9,665 nucleotides of DNA, from NCBI GenBank assembly GCA_020426425.1, contig JAGQQB010000111.1, forward strand, positions 1-9,665. Reading direction: 5' to 3'. Positions 1 to 7,492 of this stretch are shown here, one piece after another. A program made the position numbers and the translations under genes. The notes under the pieces were generated by a model, which did not search any database, was not told where the DNA came from, and saw only the letters and a program-made list of their open reading frames with translations. The first letter of the stretch is position 1; each line of letters opens with the position of its first letter. This DNA is from Planctomycetaceae bacterium (GTDB taxonomy: Bacteria > Planctomycetota > Planctomycetia > Planctomycetales > Planctomycetaceae).

Positions 1-689
1 TCGACATCCTGTTTCTTGATCGCCACGAGTAGCGGAGCGGACCACGCAGGACGCTGAGTCAGAACCTCGATGGCCTTGGGCCGGACCTCCTCCTCGAATC
101 GAGGCAGATTGTCCACCAGCAACTCGGCGATCATTGGCCCAAACTGCTCATCCTGAATGCCACTGAGCCGCTCAATGACCCCCATGCGAAGCGCTGATCC
201 GGCCTTTGGGTCGTTGATGGTATCGCTGACAGCATTCAGGACTTCGCGGGCGGCACCGGCGGCAACCAATCCCTGTAGAGCCGCCAGCCGTTGCTCGATG
301 GGCAACTCTGCATCTAGATATCGCCGCCGAATGAGTTCCAACGACGATCGATCCCCCCAGCACGCCACCAGCAGCGCTGCATCAATGCGCAAAGGATGGT
401 CTGCGTCTGCGACGATTCCCCGCAATCGCTCCCCCAGTTCCGCCTTCAACTTCTGCACCCGTTCCGGCGGCAGCGATCGACTTTGCACATGCGCCGTGAG
501 GACACCCAAGCACTTGCGGGCCGTCGCCTCATCCGCGTCGAGCACGAGGTCAAGCAGCGTGACCACACTGTCAACATCCGGTGCTGAGGCGTCATCCCCG
601 AGCGTGTGAGCGACCAACAGGAGCGAACAGCTAAAGAACACGCACAAGCCAGCAACTCGTGCAGGGAAGCTCATCACAGCCAATTTCAT
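1..689 (-). CDS. Exported HEAT-repeat protein, N-terminal part (PVC-type dehydrogenase/cytochrome family), runs off left edge
   Basis: An open minus-strand frame without a stop gives 229 residues before the window edge. Two adjacent ATGs (692 and 689) are possible starts; a GAGGA sits at 696-700, 6 bases before the second, so 689 is preferred. Residues 1-31 are a signal peptide: MKLAVM, an arginine at 11, then a hydrophobic core around LCVFFSCSLLLVA, followed by acidic DDASAPD. From about residue 38 the protein is alpha-helical and repeat-like, as in HEAT solenoids, with recognisable stretches ARKCLGVLT (57-65), RIDAALLVACW (101-111) and RPKAIEVLTQRPAW (203-216). From memory, these resemble the HEAT segment that precedes the C-terminal cytochrome c domain of planctomycetal PVC-type dehydrogenases. 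A CxxCH haem motif would therefore be expected beyond the left edge, but none is visible here. It probably acts in the periplasm. HEAT character is fairly sure; haem partnership is inference. Confidence 0.75.
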   Translation of the reverse strand, partial: MKLAVMSFPARVAGLCVFFSCSLLLVAHTLGDDASAPDVDSVVTLLDLVLDADEATARKCLGVLTAHVQSRSLPPERVQKLKAELGERLRGIVADADHPLRIDAALLVACWGDRSSLELIRRRYLDAELPIEQRLAALQGLVAAGAAREVLNAVSDTINDPKAGSALRMGVIERLSGIQDEQFGPMIAELLVDNLPRFEEEVRPKAIEVLTQRPAWSAPLLVAIKKQDV

Positions 690-695
690 CATCAG

Positions 696-700
696 TCCTC
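696..700 (-). promoter_or_regulatory. Ribosome binding site deciding the start of the left-edge HEAT gene
   Basis: On the minus strand GAGGA is followed by CTG and then two consecutive ATG codons. The spacing is 3 bases to the first ATG and 6 to the second, which favours the second. The two starts differ by one residue only. Confidence 0.5.
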
Positions 701-832
701 GCGGCGAATTGAAGCAAAGCGGTATGTTATCCCACACGCAGAGCGTTCGACAGAGTGGCTGGCCCGCAACGGAACCGAACGCATTACTGGACTACGGAGT
801 GCTCGCGAGGGCTGCCCCAAAGCCCCGAACCT

Positions 833-859
833 GAGCCCAAGGGCTGACGCCCTTGGCTC
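833..859. repeat. REP-like hairpin, copy 1
   Basis: CCAAGGG (837-843) pairs perfectly with CCCTTGG (850-856) around a CTGACG loop. Allowing one bulged C at 836, the stem extends outward through GAG (833-835) and CTC (857-859). No T-tract follows on either strand, so an intrinsic terminator is unlikely. Its reverse complement closely matches the second hairpin at 898-917: same 7-bp arm, 6-base loop and nearly the same loop sequence. Confidence 0.7.
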
Positions 860-897
860 TCCAGCTTTCCCCCACATACACTTCCCTCTGCGGCGAG

Positions 898-917
898 CCG
901 AGGGTGTCAGCCCTCGG
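898..917. repeat. REP-like hairpin, copy 2 (inverted relative to copy 1)
   Basis: CCGAGGG (898-904) pairs perfectly with CCCTCGG (911-917) around a TGTCAG loop. Compared with the reverse complement of copy 1 (CCAAGGG, CGTCAG loop), only one arm pair and one loop base differ. The two copies are therefore inverted relatives separated by about 41 bases, an arrangement like a REPIN. It lies about 210 bases upstream of the YHYH gene start. Confidence 0.7.
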
Positions 918-1115
918 GATACATGGTCACTCCGACGCTGGCGGTGCTCACTTCTCCTCGATTTCACCGATCCATTCCTCCATCCTGTGGGTTTACCTCA
1001 TCAGAATGCAGTGGGGTGTCTCGCGGTTTCGAAAGTCCCTCGCATTCCATGTCGACGGTCGCTGCGGCGTCGCGTTCTGACCTTCGTCCCTCGCGGTGTT
1101 CACTTCCTTCCGCTC

Positions 1116-1120
1116 AGGAG
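1116..1120 (+). promoter_or_regulatory. Ribosome binding site of the YHYH gene
   Basis: AGGAG lies 6 bases before the ATG at 1127. It decides the start against an in-frame ATG at 923, since only the 1127 start puts a signal peptide at the N-terminus. Confidence 0.75.
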
Positions 1121-1126
1121 ATCACC

Positions 1127-2083
1127 ATGCCTTCCCCTCGATTTTCGCTGGTCTTGCTGCTGGTGAGCTTTGCGCTCACTCTCAGTTTCGTTGCCGCACA
1201 AGGCCCGCCACATATGCGTCGTCACACGGGGAACAAGGTCCAAGCGTTACGACTTGTTCCGGCGACTCAATCTCCCCCAGCGACGAGTCACCATTCCATC
1301 GAGACCATCGGTGAGGCGCGGCAACTCGCCGCAAATGGGATCCCGGAACATCGCGTCGGCGAGTTTCCGAATCGAGGCAATCCGCACTCAATCACCACGC
1401 AGCGATATCACTTTCAACTTCCGGCCAATCCGCAAATCGCTGATTCCATCACCCCGCTGCACACTTCTGCAGGTCGGCAAGGGCCACCCAACAGACCGTT
1501 TGGCATTGCCTTGAATGGCGTGCTGCTCGATCCCGGCACCGCCGAGTTTTGGATGGGAGACCGCTTCGCCGACTGGAACTACGAGGCTCTTGGTGGCGCG
1601 GTGGGTCTCGGCCTTGATGCGAATCACGCCCATGTGCAGCCCAATGGAGCATACCATTACCATGGTCTGCCGATGCCGTATCTGCAGGATCTCGGACTCG
1701 ACAAGACAAAGCACTCACCGCCCATCGGCTGGGCTGCTGACGGCTTTCCCATCTACGCCCTCTATGGATACTCCAATCCCAGCGATCCCAATTCGTCCAT
1801 TGTCGAATTGACATCCAGCTACCGACTCAAGTCTGGCAAACGTCCAGGAGGCGATGCTGGCCCCGGTGGCACTTATGATGGTGCCTTCACTCGCGATTAC
1901 GAATTTGTCGCCGGCAGCGGCACACTGGACGAGTGCAACGGGCGCCACTGCGTCACTCCAGAGTTCCCAGGCGGCACATACGCCTACTTCCTCACCAGCG
2001 ACTGGCCCGTAATCCCCCGCAACTTCCGAGGGACGCCAGTTGAACTGCGCGGCCCCATGCAACGTCGGCCTCCGCTGCGATGA
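1127..2083 (+). CDS. Secreted YHYH-domain protein
   Basis: This 318-residue protein has a signal peptide at residues 1-24 (short arginine-containing start, core LVLLLVSFALTLSFV, probable cleavage after VAA), so it is exported, probably to the periplasm or outside. A linker of about 60 residues follows. The YHYH domain (Pfam family named for this motif) runs from about residue 85 to 305. Recognisable elements are PFGIALNGVLLDPG (124-137), HAHVQPNGAYHYHG (167-180, YHYH at 176-179), DGFPIYALYGY (205-215), LDECNGR (267-273) and the closing TYAYFLTSDWPVIPR (284-298). The biochemical function of the family is not established. Clustered histidines (167, 169, 177, 179) would suit metal binding, which is inference. 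It stands alone, with the convergent efflux operon downstream and no operon partner. Family assignment is secure; role is unknown. Confidence 0.92.
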   Translation: MPSPRFSLVLLLVSFALTLSFVAAQGPPHMRRHTGNKVQALRLVPATQSPPATSHHSIETIGEARQLAANGIPEHRVGEFPNRGNPHSITTQRYHFQLPANPQIADSITPLHTSAGRQGPPNRPFGIALNGVLLDPGTAEFWMGDRFADWNYEALGGAVGLGLDANHAHVQPNGAYHYHGLPMPYLQDLGLDKTKHSPPIGWAADGFPIYALYGYSNPSDPNSSIVELTSSYRLKSGKRPGGDAGPGGTYDGAFTRDYEFVAGSGTLDECNGRHCVTPEFPGGTYAYFLTSDWPVIPRNFRGTPVELRGPMQRRPPLR

Positions 2084-2303
2084 CGACAGTGACCTAGCGA
2101 TTCAGGTCGATCGTCGCTTGCTGGGATTGGCCAAAACCAGAGGGAAGATAAACAAGGTGCTGCGACTCGATTTGACTGTGCTTAACGCCAGCCTACGGTA
2201 GTGAGCGTGTCCCGGCTCATTGATCGCGCGTCGCTTCTTGCGCTGATTCGTGCTCGTCGATGTCACCACGTCGATTTCACGAAAGCCTCACTCCCATTCC
2301 GCG

Positions 2304-2323
2304 CGGCTCACAGAGCCGTGGCA
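2304..2323. repeat. Short palindromic repeat, copy 1
   Basis: CGGCTC (2304-2309) pairs with GAGCCG (2313-2318) around ACA. The right half belongs to ACAGAGCCGTGGCA, which recurs exactly at 2471-2484. From memory similar GAGCCGTGGCA palindromes are dispersed between genes in planctomycete genomes; I could not check this. Confidence 0.55.
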
Positions 2324-2350
2324 TCCAACATCCTTCTTCATCAACCTGGC

Positions 2351-2398
2351 CACCTCGCCACCAAAGATCATTCTTCATCCAGGGCACCCGGCGAGGTG
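2351..2398. repeat. 9-bp perfect inverted repeat
   Basis: CACCTCGCC (2351-2359) and GGCGAGGTG (2390-2398) are exact reverse complements with 30 bases between them. No T-tract follows. It may be part of a decayed repeat or a stem in RNA reading through from the convergent genes. Confidence 0.4.
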
Positions 2399-2470
2399 TA
2401 ACCATCCGACGACTGATCAAGCTCTCTCGTCCCCCAAGATTTCAGATCTGCACTGGACTCACGCGGATTG

Positions 2471-2484
2471 ACAGAGCCGTGGCA
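2471..2484. repeat. Short interspersed repeat, copy 2 (half palindrome)
   Basis: ACAGAGCCGTGGCA is identical to 2310-2323. The left arm that would complete the palindrome has diverged (GCGGATTG instead of GCGGCTC), so this copy no longer folds perfectly. Confidence 0.5.
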
Positions 2485-2518
2485 CTCAGGTTTTCACCCT
2501 CGACCGGTGCACTCGCAG

Positions 2519-2533
2519 GGTGCCAGCGGCACC
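2519..2533. repeat. GC-rich hairpin downstream of the RND gene
   Basis: GGTGCC and GGCACC form a perfect 6-bp stem around AGC. It lies about 75 bases beyond the stop of the minus-strand RND gene. It could slow or end transcription, but no run of T follows on either strand, so it is not a canonical intrinsic terminator. Confidence 0.4.
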
Positions 2534-2605
2534 TCGTCCGCAGTACCGAGGAGGACATCCTCGCCAGGCAGTTCACAGGCCTACGTGCCAAACTCCACTT
2601 GCTCA

Positions 2606-5600
2606 TCAGCCGCCCGTTGTGGCGGAAGCGAGAGTGAGTTGTGTGTTGCTTGCGTGGCGATCACGATGAATTAGCGTGTAGACGCACGGCACCAGGATCA
2701 AGGTGAGGAGCGTGGAGACGACCATGCCGCCGAGCAAAGCGCGGGCGAGCGGGATCATGGCTTCGTTGCCCGGCGCCAGTTGCAACGACAGCGGCAGCAT
2801 CGAGGCGACCAGCGTTAGCGAAGTCATCAGAATGGGACGCAGGCGCACCTGGGCGGCACTCAGGGCGGCGTTTTTGGGGGAATACCCCTGCTGGCGACGC
2901 TGATTCGCAAACTCGACCAACAGAATCGAGTTGTTTACCACCACGCCAACCATCATCAGAATCCCCATCATCGATTGGATGCTTAGATGCGTATTGGTAA
3001 GGAACAATACGAGCAGCACGCCCGCCAATCCCAGCGGAACAGCCAGCATGATGATCAGGGGATCGAGGAACGAACGGAACTGCGCCATCAGCACCAGGTA
3101 GACGAGCAGTCCTGCCACCACAAGTCCGGTCCCAAGCGATTGCATTCCAATCTGCATCGTGGCGACTGGTCCGCGGATCTTGGTGGAGACGCCGCTGGAG
3201 AGTTCAAGTTCCACCAACGCCTGTTCAATCTCACGCGCCACGGATCCCACATCGCGTCCGGTCACGTTGACATGCACATCGTTTACCCGGGTGATATTGT
3301 AGCGGGCAATTTCGCCAGGAATGGTAACCCGTTTGACCGTGGCGACGTTGGAGAGCGGTATGGTGACCGCGCCTTGTGCGGTGTGCAGCGACAACGGGAT
3401 GCTCAGAATCTCATCGAGCGACTGAAACTTGTTGGTCTCGTACTGCACCCCCATGAAGAAATCAGTCCCCGTGTCCGGCTCAATCCAGATCGTTGATGCG
3501 TAACCCAGGCTCGATCCCAGTGCCGTGAGAATGGTTTGAGCAACTTCTTCCTGATCGAGCCCCAGGTACTTCGCCCGCGTTCTGTCGACCTGCACATCGT
3601 ATTGCGGATACTCCAGTGACTGAGCGATCTGGACATCGGCGGTTCCCGGAATGCCCTTGACGACCTCGACGATTCGCTCGGCGGCACCCCGACACTGGTC
3701 GAGCTTCCCGGCCGAGACTTGAATGCTGATGGGGGTCGGTATGCCTTCGTTGAGCGCCATGTTGACGATACCGCCCGAGACGAACAGGAACTCCTCCATG
3801 GGATAGTCCTGAGCCAGAGTTGCCCGCAGCTCGCGTATGTACGATTGCGTACTCGCGCTGCGCCCCTGCTGCTTGAGGTTAACAATCAGGTAGGCGGTAT
3901 CTGGCCCGGAGTTGGAACTAAGCACCGTGGAGAATCCGGCTCCCTTCCCCACCGGCAGGCCGATGTTGGCAATGATCGTTTCGATCTGCTCTGAAGGGAT
4001 CACTTGCTGAATCGACTGTTCGATCCGTTCGACAAGCCGTTCGGTCTCTTCCAGATCGGTTCCAGGCAGAGTCTTGATGCGAAGTTCAAACGTCCCGGCG
4101 TCGACTTCCGGGAACAATTCCGAACCGATCTGTGGCAGCAACAGGCTGGTCGCACCGGTCGCCACCACAATCAGCAGCGACACCAGCGCAGGAGCCTTCA
4201 AGAAGGTCGCGAGCATGTGGCCGTACATTCCCTGGGGACGAACATCAGTCGGATCGTTCGCGGACGTGTCCGACTGTGGTACGTCAGATTGTCGCTGCAC
4301 GCGCTCGCGTACGAACGTCGCGCAGAACGCAGGGACGACGGTCAGCGCCAGGACGTAGGATGCTCCAATGGTGAACGTGGCTGCGAGAGACAGCGGCACG
4401 AACAGATACTTGATCATCCCGACCAGAAAGACCGCTGGCAGAAAGACGGCCAGAGTCGTGAGCGTGCCCGCCAGAATCGCTCCAGAGACTTCCTGTGTGC
4501 CGGTCCGTGTCGCTTCCGCGACCGACTTCCCCATCCGCTGGTGACGGATGATATTCTCGACGACCACGATCCCGGCATCGACCACGGTGCCAATTGCAAG
4601 GGCAATTCCGCCCAGCGTCATGACGTTGATCGTCTGTCCGGTGAAGGCAAAGCCGAGGCCGCCAATCAGAATCGCGAGGAGGATCGTGCTGACAATGATC
4701 ACCGTGGGCAGCAGACGCCGCAGGAAGAGGATCACCGTAACCGCAACCAGAATGGCCCCCAGTCCAACCTGGTTGTACAGGTTCATCATGGCCGTACGAA
4801 TGTAGCCGGACTGGTCCGACACCAGGGTCACACTGGTCGCTTCGGGAATATCACCCCGTTCCTTCATCTTGGGAATCTCAGTGGCGATCCCTTCGTAAAT
4901 GCGGTCGACTGTGGCAATCGTGTTCTCACCCGGTTCCCGGAGTAGCGGGCAATAGACCGACCGCTTTCCATTCACGCGAACGATGTTGTACTGAATGGCC
5001 GCGTCTTCGACGGCGCGGCCCACATCACGAATGAAGATGGGACGCCCATCGCGCACGACAACCGGAATCTCTTCAATCTCTTTTGTTGTCGGCAGTGTGT
5101 TCCGTGGATGGATCTGATAGTCCGTTCCACCGATCCTCGCGCTCCCCGCCGCCAATACCAGATTCGCCTTCGTCAGCGCCGTGACCACATCCGTTGCACT
5201 CACGTTGTGCGCCTGCAGCTTGGCGGGATCGACATAGACCATCATCTGTTTGAATTTGCCGCCGAATGGATGCGGGATCTGTACCCCTTTCAAGCCCCCC
5301 ATCTTGTTTCGCACCGCGTAGTAGCCAATCCGGTACAATTCCGTCTCGGTCATGCCTTCACCCGAAATGGCGGCCAGAACCACCGGCAGATTCGCGGGTT
5401 CGCTGCGCAAGGTGAAGGGATACTCCATGCCGGGCGGCAGGTGAAACATGTCGCTGGCTTCCAGGTTCACGATGTCGTTCATCGCGGAACTGGGATCGGC
5501 CCCCGGCTGGAAGAAGACCTTGATCACAGCGGCACCCGGCACCGTGCGGGACTCCTGATGTTCGATCTTTCCGGCCAGCGTGAGCGCGCGTTCCACGCGT

Positions 5601-5794
5601 GACGTGACCGAGTTCTCCATGTCCATGGTCGGTAGACCAGGATAGGAGAAGAAACTGACGACGACCGGCTGTTTGAAGTCGGGCAGGATGTCGATCGTGA
5701 TTCCTGGTATCACCGCCGCTCCCAGCAGACACAGTGCCAGCGCCGCGGCCAGGACGGCGTACCGGTTCTTCAGGGAGAGATCAATCAGCCACAT
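2606..5794 (-). CDS. RND-family efflux pump, inner-membrane transporter
   Basis: The protein has the AcrB/MexB/CusA-type layout at full length. Counting from a TTG at 5806 it has 1066 residues; I prefer the ATG at 5794 (residue 5, MWLIDLSLKNRYAV), the usual N-terminus of such pumps, giving 1062. Neither start has a good ribosome binding site. In 5806-based numbering, TM1 is at about 16-36, a periplasmic porter domain follows to about 340, TM2-6 lie at about 348-500, a second transmembrane/porter half starts near 540, and TM8-12 lie at about 893-1045. TM4 reads VVDAGIVVVENI (D410), TM10 reads VVVNNSILLVEF (N958, N959), and TM11 reads RLRPILMTS (R988, T995). It is powered by the proton gradient as a trimer. 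The gene follows the adaptor gene after a gap of 48 bases (36 to the TTG), so the two form one operon. Substrate is unknown; the relay positions fit neither AcrB nor CusA exactly. Confidence 0.93.
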   Translation of the reverse strand: MWLIDLSLKNRYAVLAAALALCLLGAAVIPGITIDILPDFKQPVVVSFFSYPGLPTMDMENSVTSRVERALTLAGKIEHQESRTVPGAAVIKVFFQPGADPSSAMNDIVNLEASDMFHLPPGMEYPFTLRSEPANLPVVLAAISGEGMTETELYRIGYYAVRNKMGGLKGVQIPHPFGGKFKQMMVYVDPAKLQAHNVSATDVVTALTKANLVLAAGSARIGGTDYQIHPRNTLPTTKEIEEIPVVVRDGRPIFIRDVGRAVEDAAIQYNIVRVNGKRSVYCPLLREPGENTIATVDRIYEGIATEIPKMKERGDIPEATSVTLVSDQSGYIRTAMMNLYNQVGLGAILVAVTVILFLRRLLPTVIIVSTILLAILIGGLGFAFTGQTINVMTLGGIALAIGTVVDAGIVVVENIIRHQRMGKSVAEATRTGTQEVSGAILAGTLTTLAVFLPAVFLVGMIKYLFVPLSLAATFTIGASYVLALTVVPAFCATFVRERVQRQSDVPQSDTSANDPTDVRPQGMYGHMLATFLKAPALVSLLIVVATGATSLLLPQIGSELFPEVDAGTFELRIKTLPGTDLEETERLVERIEQSIQQVIPSEQIETIIANIGLPVGKGAGFSTVLSSNSGPDTAYLIVNLKQQGRSASTQSYIRELRATLAQDYPMEEFLFVSGGIVNMALNEGIPTPISIQVSAGKLDQCRGAAERIVEVVKGIPGTADVQIAQSLEYPQYDVQVDRTRAKYLGLDQEEVAQTILTALGSSLGYASTIWIEPDTGTDFFMGVQYETNKFQSLDEILSIPLSLHTAQGAVTIPLSNVATVKRVTIPGEIARYNITRVNDVHVNVTGRDVGSVAREIEQALVELELSSGVSTKIRGPVATMQIGMQSLGTGLVVAGLLVYLVLMAQFRSFLDPLIIMLAVPLGLAGVLLVLFLTNTHLSIQSMMGILMMVGVVVNNSILLVEFANQRRQQGYSPKNAALSAAQVRLRPILMTSLTLVASMLPLSLQLAPGNEAMIPLARALLGGMVVSTLLTLILVPCVYTLIHRDRHASNTQLTLASATTGG

Positions 5795-5842
5795 GCCTTG
5801 AGCCAATGCACTAAGAGTTGAGGTCGCGTGAATTCGTGACGG

Positions 5843-7165
5843 TCAGTTCAGCCGCCGCACTGTCTGTCCATCCTGGAAACGCTTCAGGTGATGGTCAATC
5901 ACCATCTGGCCGGCGGTCAGTCCAGTGACGACTTCAATGGTTTCCCCAGTGTCCCGGCCAGTTTGCACGCCGACCCTGGTCACGGCATCCGCATCGTCGA
6001 GCACATACACAAACGCCTGTCCGCTGGCATCGAAGCGGACGGCTCGGGACGGCAGAACCGTGGCCACGCTGCTTGCCCCCAGCGAGATTGTCGCCTGACC
6101 GAACATGCCCGGCAGGAGTTTGCCATCGGTATTTTCCAGAACGGCTTCCACCAGCATGGTCCGTGTGGCGGGATCCAGGTTGCTGGAGACCCGACTGACG
6201 GTGGTTTCGAACTGTTCGTTCGGAAAACTCGGCAGGGTGAGCGTCAGGTTGTCTCCCTTGCGGACGAACGCAGCATCTGCCTCTGGGACATGGACACGGA
6301 TCCGCAGCTGGTTCAGCTGACTGACGACGAACAGCGGATCACCCGAATCGCCAGCACGCACCAGATCGCCCGGGTCGACCGTGCGGCTTGTGACAACGCC
6401 AACGAAGGGCGCGCTGAGTGAGGTGTACTCCAGTTCGACCATGAGTTGTTCGAGTTCACGCTGAGAGATGATTGTGGCGGCCTGTGCAGCGGACAGATCG
6501 GCCTGCGCTGCGGTCAACTTGGCTTGCGCCACGGTCACATCCGCCTTCGCCGAGTTGATCATCGACTCCGCCGCTTTGCGATTCGCCAGTTCGGCATCAC
6601 GGCGTTTGCGAACTTCATCCAGCGCGCGGGGTTCGATCGATTGCCGACGCACCAGCTCTTCGATGCGACCAAACTCCACATCCACCGCCGCGAGCAAGGC
6701 GGTCGACTTCTCAGCCTCGGCCTGGGCGTGTTGCTGTTGAGCTTCTGCCGAGAGGACGTTCGCCTGGGCCAGCGTAACGCCTGCTTGCGCTTGAGCCTCT
6801 TCCGCTCGGGATCGTTCCACTTTCGCCTGCAGCACCGCCTGCTGGCTTTCCAGCTCCGGCAGTGAGATCTTCGCCAGAACGGCATTCACGTCAACGGCGT
6901 CGCCAATGTCAACGTTGAGTGCGTCGACGTACCCAGTCACCTTAGCTCGAATTTCCGCGACATGGTAGGCATGAACCGCCGCTGGCTGGGTCGTGCTGCG
7001 TTGTGTTCGCACTTCCTCGGCCTGCACCGTATGCACGGCAACCACCTGAGAAGCAGGTGACTTCGCATCCTCGTCGGTCGCGTGTTCAGGCGTGCCAAGC
7101 TGCGCCGCGCAGCCAGCCGTGGCCAGCGACAGCCCCACCAATCCAATCAGGGAACATGTTCTCAT
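5843..7165 (-). CDS. RND efflux periplasmic adaptor (membrane fusion) lipoprotein
   Basis: This 440-residue protein starts at an ATG with AAGG 8 bases upstream. Residues 1-18 are a signal peptide and C19 in TAGC is a probable lipid attachment site, though threonine at -3 is a weaker lipobox. The order of domains is that of HlyD/AcrA-type adaptors: first lipoyl half at about 63-101 (AEIRAKVTGYVDALNV, DIGDAV), a long alanine/glutamine-rich coiled coil at about 104-243, second lipoyl half at about 247-283 (LSAPFVGVVTSRTVDPGDLV), beta-barrel at about 286-362 (LRIRVHVPEADA, DPATRTMLVEA, LLPGMFGQA), and membrane-proximal domain to the end. It bridges the pump encoded next in the operon to an outer-membrane channel, most likely the divergent TolC-family gene. 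I see no methionine or histidine cluster like that of metal-specific CusB. Confidence 0.94.
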   Translation of the reverse strand: MRTCSLIGLVGLSLATAGCAAQLGTPEHATDEDAKSPASQVVAVHTVQAEEVRTQRSTTQPAAVHAYHVAEIRAKVTGYVDALNVDIGDAVDVNAVLAKISLPELESQQAVLQAKVERSRAEEAQAQAGVTLAQANVLSAEAQQQHAQAEAEKSTALLAAVDVEFGRIEELVRRQSIEPRALDEVRKRRDAELANRKAAESMINSAKADVTVAQAKLTAAQADLSAAQAATIISQRELEQLMVELEYTSLSAPFVGVVTSRTVDPGDLVRAGDSGDPLFVVSQLNQLRIRVHVPEADAAFVRKGDNLTLTLPSFPNEQFETTVSRVSSNLDPATRTMLVEAVLENTDGKLLPGMFGQATISLGASSVATVLPSRAVRFDASGQAFVYVLDDADAVTRVGVQTGRDTGETIEVVTGLTAGQMVIDHHLKRFQDGQTVRRLN

Positions 7166-7492
7166 TGCGTAAACCTTGAGGGCTCATAAGAGTTTCACGA
7201 AGAACTGTAGCCAGCGGAGTTACTCGATACACGTAATTCCCCCCGTTGCTGGACGGCATGAAGGGGTTGTCCGGCCCGCGCGAGGACCAAGCAGTCGATT
7301 CCACTGCATCAACACAACCGGACCATGTGGCAAACGCGACACAGTGGAAACAGAAGTTACAGGGGGTACGGCAGAGCGTGACATTTCCGACCATCCCGCA
7401 CCTGATGCGCATCCAGCAGAGCGGGAATGCCGACATCAATCAGCAGGACTTGCTCAACTGTCGAAAGCGGCGTTCACGCGCCGACGCATGCT
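7166..7492. promoter_or_regulatory. Divergent control region between adaptor-pump operon and channel gene
   Basis: These 327 bases separate two divergent starts and must carry the promoters of both transcription units of the efflux system. I found no convincing -35/-10 pair, sigma-54 site or strong operator. The best symmetry is an 8-bp inverted repeat, TTCCACTG (7299-7306) and CAGTGGAA (7342-7349), which is about what chance gives in this length. Short open frames cross the region on both strands without recognisable content. Confidence 0.5.

Larger units (their letters stand above)
690..1126. other. Divergent intergenic region with REP-like hairpins
   Basis: This stretch of about 435 bases separates the minus-strand HEAT gene from the plus-strand YHYH gene and must hold both promoters. 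Frames through it stay open by chance, including an in-frame extension of the YHYH gene back to 923, but they show no signal peptide or family motif. The only clear structure is a pair of palindromes at 837-856 and 898-917. I could not pick out a convincing -35/-10 promoter by eye. Confidence 0.6.
2084..2605. other. Gene-free convergent region with short repeats and palindromes
   Basis: About 520 bases lie between the stops of the plus-strand YHYH gene and the minus-strand RND gene. Open frames of 66-125 codons exist on the plus strand but are arginine/serine-rich, overlap each other and show no recognisable motif, so I do not call genes. The stretch holds a 14-base direct repeat (2310-2323 and 2471-2484) and three inverted repeats: 2304-2318, 2351-2398 and 2519-2533. 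It looks like accumulated small interspersed repeats, some perhaps also ending transcription. Confidence 0.55.

Noticed and set aside
157..609. 150-codon plus-strand open frame at the left end
   Set aside because: It is antisense to the HEAT gene, which has a signal peptide, ribosome binding site and family-like sequence; the plus-strand product is a Ser/Arg/Ala-rich shadow.
923..1126. 68-residue N-terminal extension of the YHYH protein
   Set aside because: It would bury the signal peptide inside the protein, and a good AGGAG precedes the ATG at 1127.
2201..2637. Small plus-strand open frames between the YHYH and RND genes
   Set aside because: They overlap one another in different frames, have no recognisable content and sit on repeat-like DNA, with the last running into the RND gene on the other strand.
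4004..4945. 313-codon open frame on the plus strand opposite the RND gene
   Set aside because: It lies wholly antisense to a clear RND coding sequence, is rich in Arg/Gln/Asp/His with no motif or signal, and is what the complement of a GC-rich gene produces.
2606..7165. Heavy-metal (Cus/Czc) specificity for the efflux system
   Set aside because: The single TM4 aspartate hints at this class, but the TM10 glutamate and adaptor metal-binding methionines or histidines are not seen, so no substrate is assigned.
7299..7349. 8-bp inverted repeat in the divergent efflux promoter region as an operator
   Set aside because: With a 35-base spacer and about one such match expected by chance in a region this long, it is not enough to call a regulator site.
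7086..7439. 117-codon minus-strand frame upstream of the adaptor gene
   Set aside because: It overlaps the adaptor's start and signal peptide in another frame and shows no motif.
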